From Lachnospiraceae bacterium (lineage in GTDB: Bacteria; Bacillota; Clostridia; Lachnospirales; Lachnospiraceae), in contig JAILEM010000084.1 of assembly GCA_024687745.1 (NCBI GenBank), positions 20,773 through 84,772 of the forward strand: a DNA stretch of 64,000 nucleotides. The letters are read 5' to 3'. The first letter of the stretch is position 1. Each line of letters opens with the position of its first letter. Shown here in pieces: positions 44,068 through 54,084 of the stretch. The notes under the pieces are model-generated. The model saw only the letters and a list, made by a program, of their open reading frames with translations. It ran no database searches and was not told the origin of the DNA. The position numbers and the translations under genes are program-made.

Positions 44068-45807
44068 TCAATCTATGGAAAATTCTCCGACAATATTTTT
44101 AAGCTGTTCAACACACTGTAAGCTTTCTTCAACAAGGCCATTGGTCTCACTGGTCTTTGTAACCATATCGGTAGTCTTTCCGGCGATATCGGTAACACCG
44201 AGAGTTGACTCCCCTACGGTTGAGTTGATACCTGATAATGCATCCGAGATCTTTGCAATGGAATCGGCAAGATTTTCAATAGATGTATAGATATCACCCA
44301 TGCTCTCCTTAAATTGACCGGCATCCCGGCTGTACTGCTCCGATACCTCTCCGAAATCAGAATAGTCAACGAGAACGGTATTCTCTAAGAACTCACCCGT
44401 CTCTTCAAGGCAGGCCGTCATATTTGCAACAGCCGCATTGACCTCTCCTACGATCTCATTTATATCGGCTACGGTCTTCGAAGTCTGATCGGCAAGATTT
44501 CCTATTTCCGTTGCAACTACGGCAAATCCTCTTCCTGCCTCGCCTGCCCTTGCAGCCTCTATGGAAGCATTCAGGGCAAGCAGACCGGTCTGTGAAGATA
44601 TGGCCATGATATCTTCGGTAAGCTCATTTATCTTATTGACCGCTTTGGATCCCTCTATGGCATTTGCGGATCTTACCCTGACAGAATCATATGTCTCCTG
44701 GGTTTTTCTGGTCGCATCCATTGTCTTCTGCTTTAGACTGTTTGCCCTGTCCATTACCTCATCTGACATTTTTCCGCCTGTTTCCGATAATTTAAGGATA
44801 TCCTTTGCACCTGTCTGCATATATCCGATATTGGCATAGATGCTTTCAGCTGTTGCCGCTGTCTCCTGCATGCCTGCAGCAAGCTCCTCTGTAGTGGCGG
44901 AATTATCGGTACACATGCTGTTGACTATATTAGTCACATTCTGAAGCTCGTTCACATTTCCGTCGATCTTATCACTTGCGGAATCAATGCTTCTGATGAT
45001 CTCACGCAGATTACCTCTCATACCGGAAACGGCTCTTGCCATGACTCCGGTCTCATCCTTTCTCTTAACAAGCTTCGCAGCCTTTGCTCCGCTGCTCTTA
45101 AAGTTAAAGCTTGCCGTATTCTCGATGATCTCTGTAAGGTCCTTTATCGGCCTCGTGAACATATTGCTGAGTACGAAGGCTACAACGGTACATGCTATCA
45201 ATATGATGACCGCAACGATCACCGCCTTGTTTCTTGCCGCATTTACGGCTGCAAAAGCATCCTTCTCATCTGCTGTGACAACGAGGATAGCCTTCATATC
45301 TCCGTTTGATATTATCGTATATCCTGCATACTTATTGGCACCCTTATATTCATAGCTTACTCCTTCCGAAACCGCAGGTGAGCCTCCCGACTTTATTGTC
45401 GTTACCAGACCGCTCACAAGAGGGTTTTCAACCGGACTGCCTATCTTTTCCGCTGTAGGATGATAGAGCATCGTTCCGGTCATACCGTCAACCAGATATG
45501 CGTATGAAGTACTTAATCCCTCTACCTTAACCTTAGAGAGGATCTCATTTAACTTAGTCTCATCTATCTCCCCACCAAGAGCCTTCATCTCAACATCCAT
45601 TGTTTCGGCTGCCGATTCCGAAAGAGACTTAAGTTCGTTCAAAACCGTTTCCTTCATGACCTCCTTAGTCTCTGTCGTAACGATCATAAGTACGGCAAAA
45701 ACCGCGATTATCAGTGCGACAGTGACAAGAGTGATGATCTTTGTACTGATAGAGTTTAAAAACGAAACACCCTTTGAACCGACGTTGTTGTTTTCCTTTT
45801 TACCCAT
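44068..45807 (-). CDS. Methyl-accepting chemotaxis protein
   Basis: 579 residues. A short cytoplasmic start, membrane helix (about 23-45), an extracellular single-Cache-type sensor (about 46-190, with [28 protein letters not shown]), a second helix (about 193-213), HAMP (about 215-270) and a long signalling coiled coil follow. The tip reads [40 protein letters not shown]. It would relay attractant sensing to CheA/CheW; the ligand is unknown. AAGGGAG precedes the ATG. The promoter is of ordinary sigma-A type rather than flagellar sigma-28. Confidence 0.95.
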   Translation of the reverse strand: MGKKENNNVGSKGVSFLNSISTKIITLVTVALIIAVFAVLMIVTTETKEVMKETVLNELKSLSESAAETMDVEMKALGGEIDETKLNEILSKVKVEGLSTSYAYLVDGMTGTMLYHPTAEKIGSPVENPLVSGLVTTIKSGGSPAVSEGVSYEYKGANKYAGYTIISNGDMKAILVVTADEKDAFAAVNAARNKAVIVAVIILIACTVVAFVLSNMFTRPIKDLTEIIENTASFNFKSSGAKAAKLVKRKDETGVMARAVSGMRGNLREIIRSIDSASDKIDGNVNELQNVTNIVNSMCTDNSATTEELAAGMQETAATAESIYANIGYMQTGAKDILKLSETGGKMSDEVMDRANSLKQKTMDATRKTQETYDSVRVRSANAIEGSKAVNKINELTEDIMAISSQTGLLALNASIEAARAGEAGRGFAVVATEIGNLADQTSKTVADINEIVGEVNAAVANMTACLEETGEFLENTVLVDYSDFGEVSEQYSRDAGQFKESMGDIYTSIENLADSIAKISDALSGINSTVGESTLGVTDIAGKTTDMVTKTSETNGLVEESLQCVEQLKNIVGEFSID

Positions 45808-45853
45808 TTTACGTCTCCCTTAAATATAATTTTGAATAATAAACAACTTTGAA

Positions 45854-45882
45854 ATTATACCATTTTTACTGATATAAATCAA
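45854..45882 (-). promoter_or_regulatory. Promoter of the chemoreceptor gene
   Basis: On minus, TTGATT (45877-45882), 17 nt, then TATAAT (45854-45859), in the 97-bp gap after the helicase gene. Confidence 0.65.
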
Positions 45883-45904
45883 ATTTTCACCCATTTTTGC
45901 GGGA

Positions 45905-48346
45905 TCAGTGAAACATCTCCCAGAATTCCGATACCTTATCCAAAGCCGTATCAACCGAACATATCTCATAATTGCTCCATTCTCTCGGGAAAAGTCTCCT
46001 GTAGGGCGGGGTAAGGAATCGCTCATCAAGTAAAGTTACGATGCCCACATCATCTATGGTCCTGATAACCCTTCCGGCCGCCTGCATGACCTTATTCATT
46101 CCGGGAAACCTGTATGCATAGTCAAATCCGTTAAGTCCCTGTTCATCATAGCATTTCTTCATGAGCTCTCTTTCATTGCAGACCATGGGAAGCCCCGTTC
46201 CCACTATCAGGGCTCCTATGAGGCTGTCATTTTTCAGATCGATCCCCTCGGCAAATATCCCTCCCATAACACAGAAGCCGACGAGGGTATCCTTTCTGTC
46301 AAAGGGGATCAGATCAGTCTCTCCCGGGGACGCAGCACAAAAATGTGCCAGAAACACTTCCCTCTCCTCCTCACTCATGCTACTCCTCTGTCTTATGATC
46401 TCAGTGTCCCCGTTCATATATCTTTCTTCAAATATCTCATATATCCTTGACAGAAAGGCATGTGAAGGGAAAAAGACCATATAATTTCCCCTTCTGGCAG
46501 ATATCATGTCCGAAATATAGCGTGCTATCCTGTCATATTCAAGGTCGTTCCTCCTTGTATATTTGGAGCTTACATCCGAGGCTATGAAAAGCCCCCTCTT
46601 GTCAGGATCAAATACCGAGTTTGCATAAACAGCGTAATCATCCGGATCAGCACCCAGCATATCCCTGTAATACTTAACGGGTAGAAGCGTAGCGGAAAAA
46701 AAGACCGTGCTTCTTGCCTTCAGAAGCCTTAATTTCAGACTCCTTGAAGGATTTACGCACAGAAGCTTTACCATGAGCTTCCCGCCCTCCGAAAGCTCCG
46801 AATATATGACATAATCGTTATCACCGATATTATCATACATATTTATGAAATGCCTTATCTTAAAATAGAGTTCAAGTATCTCATCCCTTCCCTCAAACCT
46901 GTCCTTATCATCCAGAAGCTCATCAAGCCTTGCCATCGCCCTGTTAAGCGCCATTATAAGCTCGGGAATATCATCATATACCTTAATGCTCTCAGTTTCC
47001 CTTTTTATGAGGAGCATCTTTCTGTTGACCGTATCGAGCGCCCTTGAGCTCTTATTGTCAACAGCCCTGACAAGGTTCTTCATATGCATGATATCTTCTT
47101 TATAAAGATCGGCGCTGTACATATCCATCGCCCTGTCACAGAGATTATGGGCCTCATCCACCAGAAATATATTGTCATTTTCGCACGTGTCCCCGAAAAA
47201 TCTCCTTAGATAGACATTAGGATCAAAGACATAATTATAATCGCATATGACCGCATCGGAAAAAAGAGAAAGGTCAAGTCCCATTTCAAAAGGACAGACC
47301 ATGTGCTTAAGGGCATACTCCGTTATCATATCCCTCGAATGATCATCACTCCCCGTAAGAAGGTCAAAAATAGCCTCATTTACCCGGTCAAAATGTCCCT
47401 TTGCATAGGGACAGGCCACCGGATTACAGTCTGTGACCTCCAACGGGCATATCTTTTCCTTTGCAGTAATGGAAACAACCTTAAACTTAAGCCCGCCGGA
47501 TCTTAAAATATCAAAACACTCACGGGCAACAGACCCCGTAACGGTCTTTGCGGTCAGATAAAAGATACGGGAGGCATGTGACATTCCCATGGCTTTTACC
47601 GAGGGAAACACCGTGGATATCGTCTTTCCGACTCCGGTCGGTGCTTCAAGAAACAGCTTTTTCTTATGGATTATCGTCCTGTAGACCTGGGACATGAGCT
47701 CCTTTTGCCCCTCCCTGTATTCAAAGGGGAACTCAAGTCTTGCTACAGATTCGTTTCTTGTTTTGATCCATTCAAATTCTCTCTTGGCCCACTTCTCATA
47801 TTCCGATAAAAGATCAAAAAACCAGTTCCTTACCTCTTTATATGTATATCTGTCGTGGAAATAAACGATCTTCTGGTCAAACCGGTTAACATAAGTCATC
47901 CTGACCGTTATGGCTTCAAGCCGGTTCTGATGTGCAAAAATATATGCGTAACACTTTGCCTGTGCAAGATGAACAGGATCGGGTCCCTCCATCCTGTCAA
48001 CATCCTTATATGTAGTCTTTATCTCATCGATCGTTACATCTGTAAGATCATCCTTATAAATTATCCCGTCTGCCCTTCCCTCGATCACTATATCAAAAGC
48101 ATCATAAGGAAAGACCTCCCTTAACATGACCTCGGCATGATAATCGCTTCCCATACGGCTCTGTATGAGTCTGTGTATCCTGGCACCCTCTATCATATTA
48201 TCCGCATCGGGCGAAGCCTTCCTGCGGTTATCGATATCTCCGGAACGCAAAATAAACTCTACCAGATTCCTGACAGATACCCTTATCTCTCCCCTTATTC
48301 CTGTTTCATCAGCATCCCGGACCGTATCCGCCATAACACATTCCAC
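45905..48346 (-). CDS. RecB-family nuclease fused to a DinG/XPD-like iron-sulfur helicase
   Basis: 813 residues. Residues about 20-200 form a PD-(D/E)xK nuclease with EGARIH (His58), IEGRADG (Asp93), DEIKTTY (Glu108, Lys110) and QAKCYAY (Gln129, Tyr133), the complete RecB/Cas4-type set. The rest is a superfamily 2 XPD/DinG helicase: EAPTGVGKT (235-242), an Fe-S cluster region [33 protein letters not shown] (DEAH), and C-terminal [23 protein letters not shown]. It likely unwinds and cuts repair or recombination intermediates. The ATG lies 38 bp inside the J-protein gene, whose Gly codons supply the GGAGG ribosome site, so translation is coupled. Confidence 0.9.
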   Translation of the reverse strand: MECVMADTVRDADETGIRGEIRVSVRNLVEFILRSGDIDNRRKASPDADNMIEGARIHRLIQSRMGSDYHAEVMLREVFPYDAFDIVIEGRADGIIYKDDLTDVTIDEIKTTYKDVDRMEGPDPVHLAQAKCYAYIFAHQNRLEAITVRMTYVNRFDQKIVYFHDRYTYKEVRNWFFDLLSEYEKWAKREFEWIKTRNESVARLEFPFEYREGQKELMSQVYRTIIHKKKLFLEAPTGVGKTISTVFPSVKAMGMSHASRIFYLTAKTVTGSVARECFDILRSGGLKFKVVSITAKEKICPLEVTDCNPVACPYAKGHFDRVNEAIFDLLTGSDDHSRDMITEYALKHMVCPFEMGLDLSLFSDAVICDYNYVFDPNVYLRRFFGDTCENDNIFLVDEAHNLCDRAMDMYSADLYKEDIMHMKNLVRAVDNKSSRALDTVNRKMLLIKRETESIKVYDDIPELIMALNRAMARLDELLDDKDRFEGRDEILELYFKIRHFINMYDNIGDNDYVIYSELSEGGKLMVKLLCVNPSRSLKLRLLKARSTVFFSATLLPVKYYRDMLGADPDDYAVYANSVFDPDKRGLFIASDVSSKYTRRNDLEYDRIARYISDMISARRGNYMVFFPSHAFLSRIYEIFEERYMNGDTEIIRQRSSMSEEEREVFLAHFCAASPGETDLIPFDRKDTLVGFCVMGGIFAEGIDLKNDSLIGALIVGTGLPMVCNERELMKKCYDEQGLNGFDYAYRFPGMNKVMQAAGRVIRTIDDVGIVTLLDERFLTPPYRRLFPREWSNYEICSVDTALDKVSEFWEMFH

Positions 48347-49109
48347 CGCCTCCGCAGCAAAGATTACAGAACAGATTCAAAAAGCAGAGCTTTAAGCACA
48401 TATTATCGGTATTAATGACCGTACCGCCATATGGATTCTGTCTGTCTCTGTACATCCGGCCGCCTGACTGCAGCCTGTTGAGCAGCTCCCTGTAATTATA
48501 ATTATCAGGCTCCATATTTACAGCCGATCTTGCAAATTCAAGCGCCTTTATATTATTACCCAGCCCGGCATGTGCTACCGCCGCCATATAATACCACTGT
48601 CCATCCCTGTTATTTATTGAGTTAAGAACATTTAAGGCTTCATTATAACGTCTATTATTTATATAATTTGCAGCCGCCTGCATATGGACAAACCTCTCAT
48701 CATACCCCGCTCCTGCTGTGTTACTGTTTCCATAACCTGTGTTTTCTCCCTCGAATCCTCCGAATCCGAAGGCTCTGAAGAAATCCTCAAATCCACGGAA
48801 ATCATATTCACGGTATTGTCTGTTATCTGATCCGCCATAGCCTCCCGAACCGTATCCATAACTACTGTTATTTCCTGTTCCGTATCTTCCGCTGTATTCG
48901 GAATAGCTCTTATAGCCCTTTTCACGCATATCCATTATCTGTTGATATGCCTGCTGTATCTCCTTAAACTTTTCCTCTGCCTGATCCTTATTGGGATTAT
49001 TTATATTGGCATCCGGGTGATATTTTCTGCTTAAGCTTCTGTATGCTTTTTTTATCTCATCATCTGTAGCATTCTCGGATACCCCGAGTATCGTATATGG
49101 ATTGATCAT
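48309..49109 (-). CDS. J-domain/TPR protein with Cys-rich C-terminal tail
   Basis: 266 residues. A J-domain (1-65) with HPD at 31-33 ([13 protein letters not shown]) can stimulate a DnaK. A Gly/Tyr/Ser-rich linker (about 66-130) follows, then TPR-like helices (about 140-215; [46 protein letters not shown]). The tail after 235 contains seven cysteines in about 29 residues ([25 protein letters not shown]), possibly a metal or membrane-binding knob. It lacks the DnaJ zinc fingers and is not a canonical DnaJ. It overlaps the nuclease-helicase gene and follows the DUF5685 gene by 11 bp. Confidence 0.85.
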   Translation of the reverse strand: MINPYTILGVSENATDDEIKKAYRSLSRKYHPDANINNPNKDQAEEKFKEIQQAYQQIMDMREKGYKSYSEYSGRYGTGNNSSYGYGSGGYGGSDNRQYREYDFRGFEDFFRAFGFGGFEGENTGYGNSNTAGAGYDERFVHMQAAANYINNRRYNEALNVLNSINNRDGQWYYMAAVAHAGLGNNIKALEFARSAVNMEPDNYNYRELLNRLQSGGRMYRDRQNPYGGTVINTDNMCLKLCFLNLFCNLCCGGGGMCYGGYGPGC

Positions 49110-49120
49110 TATTACCTTCC

Positions 49121-50017
49121 TTAAACTGTTTTTTCGTCCTGTTCAGCTCTCTTTTTCTTTATCATATTATATCTGCACCATACTCCTGAATACAGGATAT
49201 TCCTGAGTATCTCGATATTATTTACTATGGGAAGCCGTTCAAAGGCTTTTGAGCATTCTCCCATCATCATAAGAAGTATCGACTCTGTATCTTCCATAAG
49301 ATCATCATCGTATCCGTCTGAGTTCTCATCCTTTATCACACCTGAGCTGTCATTCTTCTTAATATCGTTTCTGATTATGATGGGATTATAATTACCCGTC
49401 TTCTCATCTCTTTCTATATCCTCATAGGCATCCATGATATAGATGAACTTCCCAAGATAGAATCCCATCTCTCTCAGATCCCTCTCCCATTCATCATGCT
49501 TATAGCAGAATATCTCCGCCATTATATCGCCAAATGCTCCCGAGGGTATATCTATGGAAGCTTCCCTGTTCTTTTCACATTCAGATATCTTTGAAAGCCT
49601 GTCCTTTATAAGCCCTGCCTTCTCCTCATATCTTTTCTCTATTTCCCTTACACAGGCCTTAAGGGCATTGCCGAAGAGATACCTTGAAACCTTTTTCTCA
49701 TCCTCCCAGTCATCCAGGCATTTAAAATATGTAAGCAGTATATTCATATCGCAGGCATAATCCGTAAAGCTGTTGGAAAGTGTGGGATGCTTTTCAAAGG
49801 GATGGGCTATGCACCTCCTTAAAGAGCTTTCATCCTCCGGTTCATAGAGCGATGAAAGCAGCATTACCACAAAGGTCATATCATAGCTTAGGGTAAGCTG
49901 TCCCTTAAAGCCGTAGTGCTCCCTTAATCTCTTGCACAGTCCGCAGTAGTAAGCCCTGTATATATCATATTCCTTAAATTTCAACTCTGATCTGTCAGCT
50001 ATTATATATCCAAACAT
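49121..50017 (-). CDS. DUF5685-like protein with isoprenoid-synthase-like Asp motifs
   Basis: 298 residues, mostly helical, probably the DUF5685 family. The N-terminal [14 protein letters not shown] holds a CxxC. Two acidic motifs stand out: LDDWEDEKK (102-108) and [19 protein letters not shown] (195-213). Their order, spacing and the RDEKTGNYN ending recall the two Asp-rich motifs of squalene/phytoene synthase-type enzymes that bind Mg-diphosphate. The C-terminal end is basic ([14 protein letters not shown]). This resemblance is by eye only; no isoprenoid genes are adjacent. GGAGG precedes the ATG. It opens the DUF5685-J-protein-helicase cluster. Confidence 0.75.
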   Translation of the reverse strand: MFGYIIADRSELKFKEYDIYRAYYCGLCKRLREHYGFKGQLTLSYDMTFVVMLLSSLYEPEDESSLRRCIAHPFEKHPTLSNSFTDYACDMNILLTYFKCLDDWEDEKKVSRYLFGNALKACVREIEKRYEEKAGLIKDRLSKISECEKNREASIDIPSGAFGDIMAEIFCYKHDEWERDLREMGFYLGKFIYIMDAYEDIERDEKTGNYNPIIIRNDIKKNDSSGVIKDENSDGYDDDLMEDTESILLMMMGECSKAFERLPIVNNIEILRNILYSGVWCRYNMIKKKRAEQDEKTV

Positions 50018-50040
50018 TCAGGCCTCCGAAAAACATCTGT

Positions 50041-50072
50041 AAAAAAAGAATACTCTGCAGTATTCTTTTTTT
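50041..50072 (-). terminator. Terminator after the GGDEF-EAL gene
   Basis: AAAAAAAGAATACT (50041-50054) pairs with AGTATTCTTTTTTT (50059-50072) around CTGC. On minus it follows the phosphodiesterase gene by 13 bp. The T tract is symmetric, so it could act both ways. Confidence 0.85.
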
Positions 50073-50085
50073 ATGCTTTAGATTT

Positions 50086-51771
50086 TTAATATTCGATCTG
50101 GTATTTAAAACCGGATTTCAGTTTGTCCGTCATAATGTCGCATCTTAAGGGTTTGTCAAATAAGAATCCCTGAACGTTATAACAGTTCATGTTAAGAAGA
50201 GCCCTTGCCTGGTCAGGCGTCTCGACACCCTCTGCCACTACATCCATGTCAAGCTCCTCTATGAGCCTCAATATGGTGCTTATCACCATCCTGTCGGGAG
50301 CACCTTCTTTATTTATATTATCAACAAAGCTCTTATCGATCTTTATAACCTTGACCGGGAAATCGGTAAGCAGGTTAAGTGATGAATAACCTGTCCCAAA
50401 ATCATCAAGAGAGGTATATATCCCATTCTCTCTCAGTATGGCTATAAACCTCTTCATGCCCTCAAAGTCTTCATACCCCGTTGTCTCAGTCAGCTCTATC
50501 TCGATAAATGAAGGATCGATCTTATATTCTCTTATGGTATTTATGATATTTCTTGCAAGATTCTCATCTCTCAGATGTGCCTTTGAAAAATTGACCGATA
50601 CCCTTACAGGTTCTATCCCCATTTTCAGCCAGTTATCAATATCCTCACAGACTCTTCTGAGCACATAGAAATCAAGAGGCTCTATGGCTCCCTGTCTCTC
50701 AAGTGCCGGTACAAAGGCCGAGGGAAGAAGTACATTTCCATCCCTGTTCCATCTGACTAAGGCTTCCATTCCCGTGATCGTCTTGTGGATAAGATTGACC
50801 TTTGGCTGATAATAAACATCGAACTGCCTTGTCTTTAAAGCTTCAGGGAAGGCAGCGATGATAAGTCTTTCCCTGCCTGAAATCTCAAGCATCTTGGGAT
50901 TGAACACAACAAGCCTTCTGTTAAGCTTCTTTGCATTTTCAAGTGCTATCGAGGAACAGTTCATAACATCGGTATAAGTCTTTCCCTCAGTAATATCAAA
51001 GACACCGCTTCTTGTTTCTATTATCACTGTCCGCTGTATCCCCGCTCCCGCATTTATATGTAATTCATTTCTGCTTATAAGCTTCGAAAACTCTTCAAAC
51101 CTGGACTTTTTGATAATGAAAATATAATTATCCCCTCCAAGTCTTGAAACAAATTCATCATCTTCCACAAAGGACTTTAAAAGATTTGCATAATCCTTCA
51201 TTATACAGTCACCTACCGGTGAACCCATCTGTTGGTTAAAGAAGCTGAAATTCTTAATATTCGAAAAGAAGACCGTATAGTTTTCAAATATGCCCTTATC
51301 ACAGTAATCCTTTACTGTCTCACGCAGGGCCATCGTGTTCGGAAGCTTTGTAAGCGGATCCATTATCCTTGAAGCTTCAAGAAGCTCCATTACGTGTATT
51401 CTTCCGACACCTGCCACCAGTGAGCTGTTGATAAATGTGAGATTTTCTCTGTCCTCCTCTGAAAATTCCTCTCCTTTTCTCGGATAATAGGTCATCACGG
51501 CTCTTCCGCCTGCCTTGATTATATACTCGACAGGATAAGGCTTCTCTTCATAACCGTCCTTTGAAATATATACATCCTCTTTACCCTCTATCTTGTCTTC
51601 ATAGGGACTTTCCGGTCCCAGATAATATATCTCTAACCTTCCAAGATGGATATGATCGGCAATATATGATACCGCCTCGCCTATTTTGGATATCACCTCT
51701 ATCATAGAGGGATAATCGGCTTGTAAGAGACTGAGAAATTGTTTATAATTTTCACTGTATAATAGTGACAT
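50086..51771 (-). CDS. Cyclic-di-GMP phosphodiesterase with degenerate GGDEF domain
   Basis: 561 residues. An N-terminal sensor-like region (1-130) precedes a GGDEF domain (about 135-295) whose active site is RLGGDNY, not GGDEF, so it is unlikely to make c-di-GMP. The EAL domain (about 300-555) keeps YYQPKVNL, MEALVRW (Glu336), IELTETTGYED, LDDFGTGYSSL, IKIDKSFV and VVAEGVETPDQ, the full set for hydrolysis. No membrane segment is seen. The frame opens at 51804, but the ATG at 51771 has AAAGAGGT upstream. It is divergent from mtnA. Confidence 0.92.
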   Translation of the reverse strand: MSLLYSENYKQFLSLLQADYPSMIEVISKIGEAVSYIADHIHLGRLEIYYLGPESPYEDKIEGKEDVYISKDGYEEKPYPVEYIIKAGGRAVMTYYPRKGEEFSEEDRENLTFINSSLVAGVGRIHVMELLEASRIMDPLTKLPNTMALRETVKDYCDKGIFENYTVFFSNIKNFSFFNQQMGSPVGDCIMKDYANLLKSFVEDDEFVSRLGGDNYIFIIKKSRFEEFSKLISRNELHINAGAGIQRTVIIETRSGVFDITEGKTYTDVMNCSSIALENAKKLNRRLVVFNPKMLEISGRERLIIAAFPEALKTRQFDVYYQPKVNLIHKTITGMEALVRWNRDGNVLLPSAFVPALERQGAIEPLDFYVLRRVCEDIDNWLKMGIEPVRVSVNFSKAHLRDENLARNIINTIREYKIDPSFIEIELTETTGYEDFEGMKRFIAILRENGIYTSLDDFGTGYSSLNLLTDFPVKVIKIDKSFVDNINKEGAPDRMVISTILRLIEELDMDVVAEGVETPDQARALLNMNCYNVQGFLFDKPLRCDIMTDKLKSGFKYQIEY

Positions 51772-51802
51772 AAAGAAAACCTCTTTTTGTATATTTATAA
51801 TC

Positions 51803-51830
51803 ATTATATATCATTGAGAGTGGTTTGTAA
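51803..51830 (-). promoter_or_regulatory. Promoter of the GGDEF-EAL gene
   Basis: On minus, TTACAA (51825-51830), 16 nt, then TATAAT (51803-51808). The gene's ATG is about 30 bp downstream. Confidence 0.55.
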
Positions 51831-51860
51831 TCAAAAAAATAAAAACCGGCAGGAGGAGAA

Positions 51861-52949
51861 ATGGAAAATATACTGGATCACGATACCGTTACACTTAATG
51901 AAGCCAGTGATACCTTAAGGATAATCGATCAGACAAAGCTTCCAAACATCACCGAATTTCTTGAGCTCTCTGACCTTAAGGATATCTGGGAGGCTATCTA
52001 TATGTTAAGAGTAAGAGGAGCACCGGCGATCGGCGTTGCGGCAGCCATAGGCTTATATGTCCACGCTGTCAGGATAGAAGCAGATACATTAAAGGCTTTT
52101 ATTGATAAGCTCAGTCAGGCTGCAGTGTACTTAAACTCATCAAGACCCACAGCGGTAAACCTCTCATGGGCACTAAAGAGGATGGAAAATAAGGCTTTGG
52201 ACTTTTTAAAGGAAAACAAGGACAGTAAGGATGATGAAGCCTCACTTATAAAAAAGCTTTTAAAGATCCTACACGATGAGGCTTTACTCATTATGAAGGA
52301 GGACACTGATGTCTGCAGAAGGATAGGCGAATTCGGTCTTACCCTCATCAAAAAGGGCGACGGCATCCTTACACACTGCAATGCCGGACAGCTTGCTACC
52401 TCTAAATACGGCACAGCCACAGCTCCCATGTATTTAGGCCATGAAAAAGGTTATGATCTGAGGATATACTGTGACGAAACAAGACCGCTTTTACAGGGTG
52501 CAAGGCTTACATCCTTTGAGCTCTCCCAGGCAGGGCTCGATGTGACTCTTCTTTGTGATAACATGGTGAGTGCGATAATGAAAACGGGAAAAATAAATGC
52601 CGTCTTTGTGGGATGTGACAGGGTTGCCGCAAACGGTGACGTGGCAAATAAGATAGGGACCTCTGTGGTAGCGCTTAGTGCAAAACACTATAATGTACCC
52701 TTCTATGTTGCAGCACCCACATCCACCATTGACCTTGATACCTTAAGCGGAGATGACATTGTCATTGAAGAGAGAAAGGACAGCGAGGTCACGGAATTAT
52801 GGTATAAGGAAAGGATGGCTCCCGAGAACATAAAGGTGTTTAATCCTGCCTTTGATGTAACGGATCATTCAATGATAACAGCGATCGTTACCGAGAAGGG
52901 CATAGTATATCCGCCGTTTTCCGATAACCTTCAAAAGATAATGAAATGA
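51861..52949 (+). CDS. mtnA: S-methyl-5-thioribose-1-phosphate isomerase
   Basis: 362 residues of the MtnA/eIF2B-like family that isomerises methylthioribose-1-phosphate in methionine salvage. Conserved MLRVRGAPAIGVAAAIGLYVHA, RPTAVNLSWALKRME, ILTHCNAGQLATSKYGTATAPM (catalytic Cys), DETRPLLQGARLTSFEL and FVGCDRVAANGDVANKIGTS (catalytic Asp) are present. AGGAGGAG precedes the ATG. No other methionine-salvage genes are nearby, so a related purine-ribose salvage role remains possible. It converges on prfA with 43 bp between. Confidence 0.93.
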   Translation: MENILDHDTVTLNEASDTLRIIDQTKLPNITEFLELSDLKDIWEAIYMLRVRGAPAIGVAAAIGLYVHAVRIEADTLKAFIDKLSQAAVYLNSSRPTAVNLSWALKRMENKALDFLKENKDSKDDEASLIKKLLKILHDEALLIMKEDTDVCRRIGEFGLTLIKKGDGILTHCNAGQLATSKYGTATAPMYLGHEKGYDLRIYCDETRPLLQGARLTSFELSQAGLDVTLLCDNMVSAIMKTGKINAVFVGCDRVAANGDVANKIGTSVVALSAKHYNVPFYVAAPTSTIDLDTLSGDDIVIEERKDSEVTELWYKERMAPENIKVFNPAFDVTDHSMITAIVTEKGIVYPPFSDNLQKIMK

Positions 52950-52992
52950 CCAAAGGCCTGTGAGCATTTAGCGCCTGCTGAGGCAAAGGATA

Positions 52993-54069
52993 TCATGCAC
53001 TTTCATTCATCTTGCTGAGCTTCTTTGCCTGGTCGGCAGCTATACAGGCATCTATTATCTCCTGTATGTCTCCGTCCATCACCTTGTCAAGCTTATAAAG
53101 CGTGAGATTTATCCTGTGATCGGTAACCCTTCCCTGAGGGAAATTATAGGTTCTGATCTTTTCTGATCTGTCACCGGTCCCGATCTGGCTTTTCCTTAGC
53201 TCAGCCTCGGCATCATGAGCCTTCTGCTGCTCAAGATCATAGAGCTTGGTCCTTAAAAGCGCAAAGGCCTTATCCTTATTCTGAAGCTGGGATTTTTCGG
53301 TCTGTGAATATATAACTATGCCTGTAGGATAGTGTGTAAGTCTTACCGCGGAATCAGTGGTATTTACGCACTGTCCTCCGTTTCCGGACGCACGCATGAC
53401 ATCTATCCTTATATCCTTTTCGTCTATGGTAATATCCACATCCTCTGCCTCCGGCATTACCGCCACAGAGATCGTAGAGGTATGTATCCTTCCTCCGGAC
53501 TCGGTCTCGGGAACTCTCTGTACCCTGTGAACCCCGCTTTCATATTTCATTATGGAATATGCACCCTTACCGCTCAGCATAAAGGTGACACTTTTCATTC
53601 CTCCGATACCTATCTCATCAGTCTCGAGAGTCTCTGCCTTCCAGTGTCTGCTTTCGGCATAATGCATATACATTCTGTAGATCTCGGCCGCAAAAAGTGC
53701 CGCTTCATCTCCGCCGGCACCGGCTCTTATCTCAACTATAACATTTTTATCATCGTTGGGGTCCTTTGGAAGGAGCAGGATCTTAAGCTTCTCCTCAAGC
53801 TCCTCCACATTTTTCCTTGCGTTGTTAAGCTCCTCCTTGAGCATCTCACGCATTTCTTCATCCTTCTCTGCATCGAGCATTTCAAGGCTGTCATCTATAT
53901 CCTGCCTGCTCTTTTTATATTCCTTAAAGGTCTCAACTATGGGAGTCAGATCGCTCTGCTCCTTCATAAGAGCCTTAAATCTCTGCTGATCGTTCGACAC
54001 GGCAGGCTCTGCAAGCTCATTCATTATGTCTTCATATCTCATTACCAGGTCTTCTAATCTGTCGTACAT
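52993..54069 (-). CDS. prfA: Peptide chain release factor 1
   Basis: 358 residues reading UAA and UAG stop codons. [16 protein letters not shown], the PAT-type codon-recognition region near [21 protein letters not shown], and the peptidyl-hydrolysis loop [20 protein letters not shown] with GGQ are clear. The middle position after GGQ is Cys rather than the more usual His. It is 15 bp after prmC, whose product methylates the GGQ glutamine. Confidence 0.97.
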   Translation of the reverse strand: MYDRLEDLVMRYEDIMNELAEPAVSNDQQRFKALMKEQSDLTPIVETFKEYKKSRQDIDDSLEMLDAEKDEEMREMLKEELNNARKNVEELEEKLKILLLPKDPNDDKNVIVEIRAGAGGDEAALFAAEIYRMYMHYAESRHWKAETLETDEIGIGGMKSVTFMLSGKGAYSIMKYESGVHRVQRVPETESGGRIHTSTISVAVMPEAEDVDITIDEKDIRIDVMRASGNGGQCVNTTDSAVRLTHYPTGIVIYSQTEKSQLQNKDKAFALLRTKLYDLEQQKAHDAEAELRKSQIGTGDRSEKIRTYNFPQGRVTDHRINLTLYKLDKVMDGDIQEIIDACIAADQAKKLSKMNESA

Positions 54070-54084
54070 ATTACCTTCCTCTTA

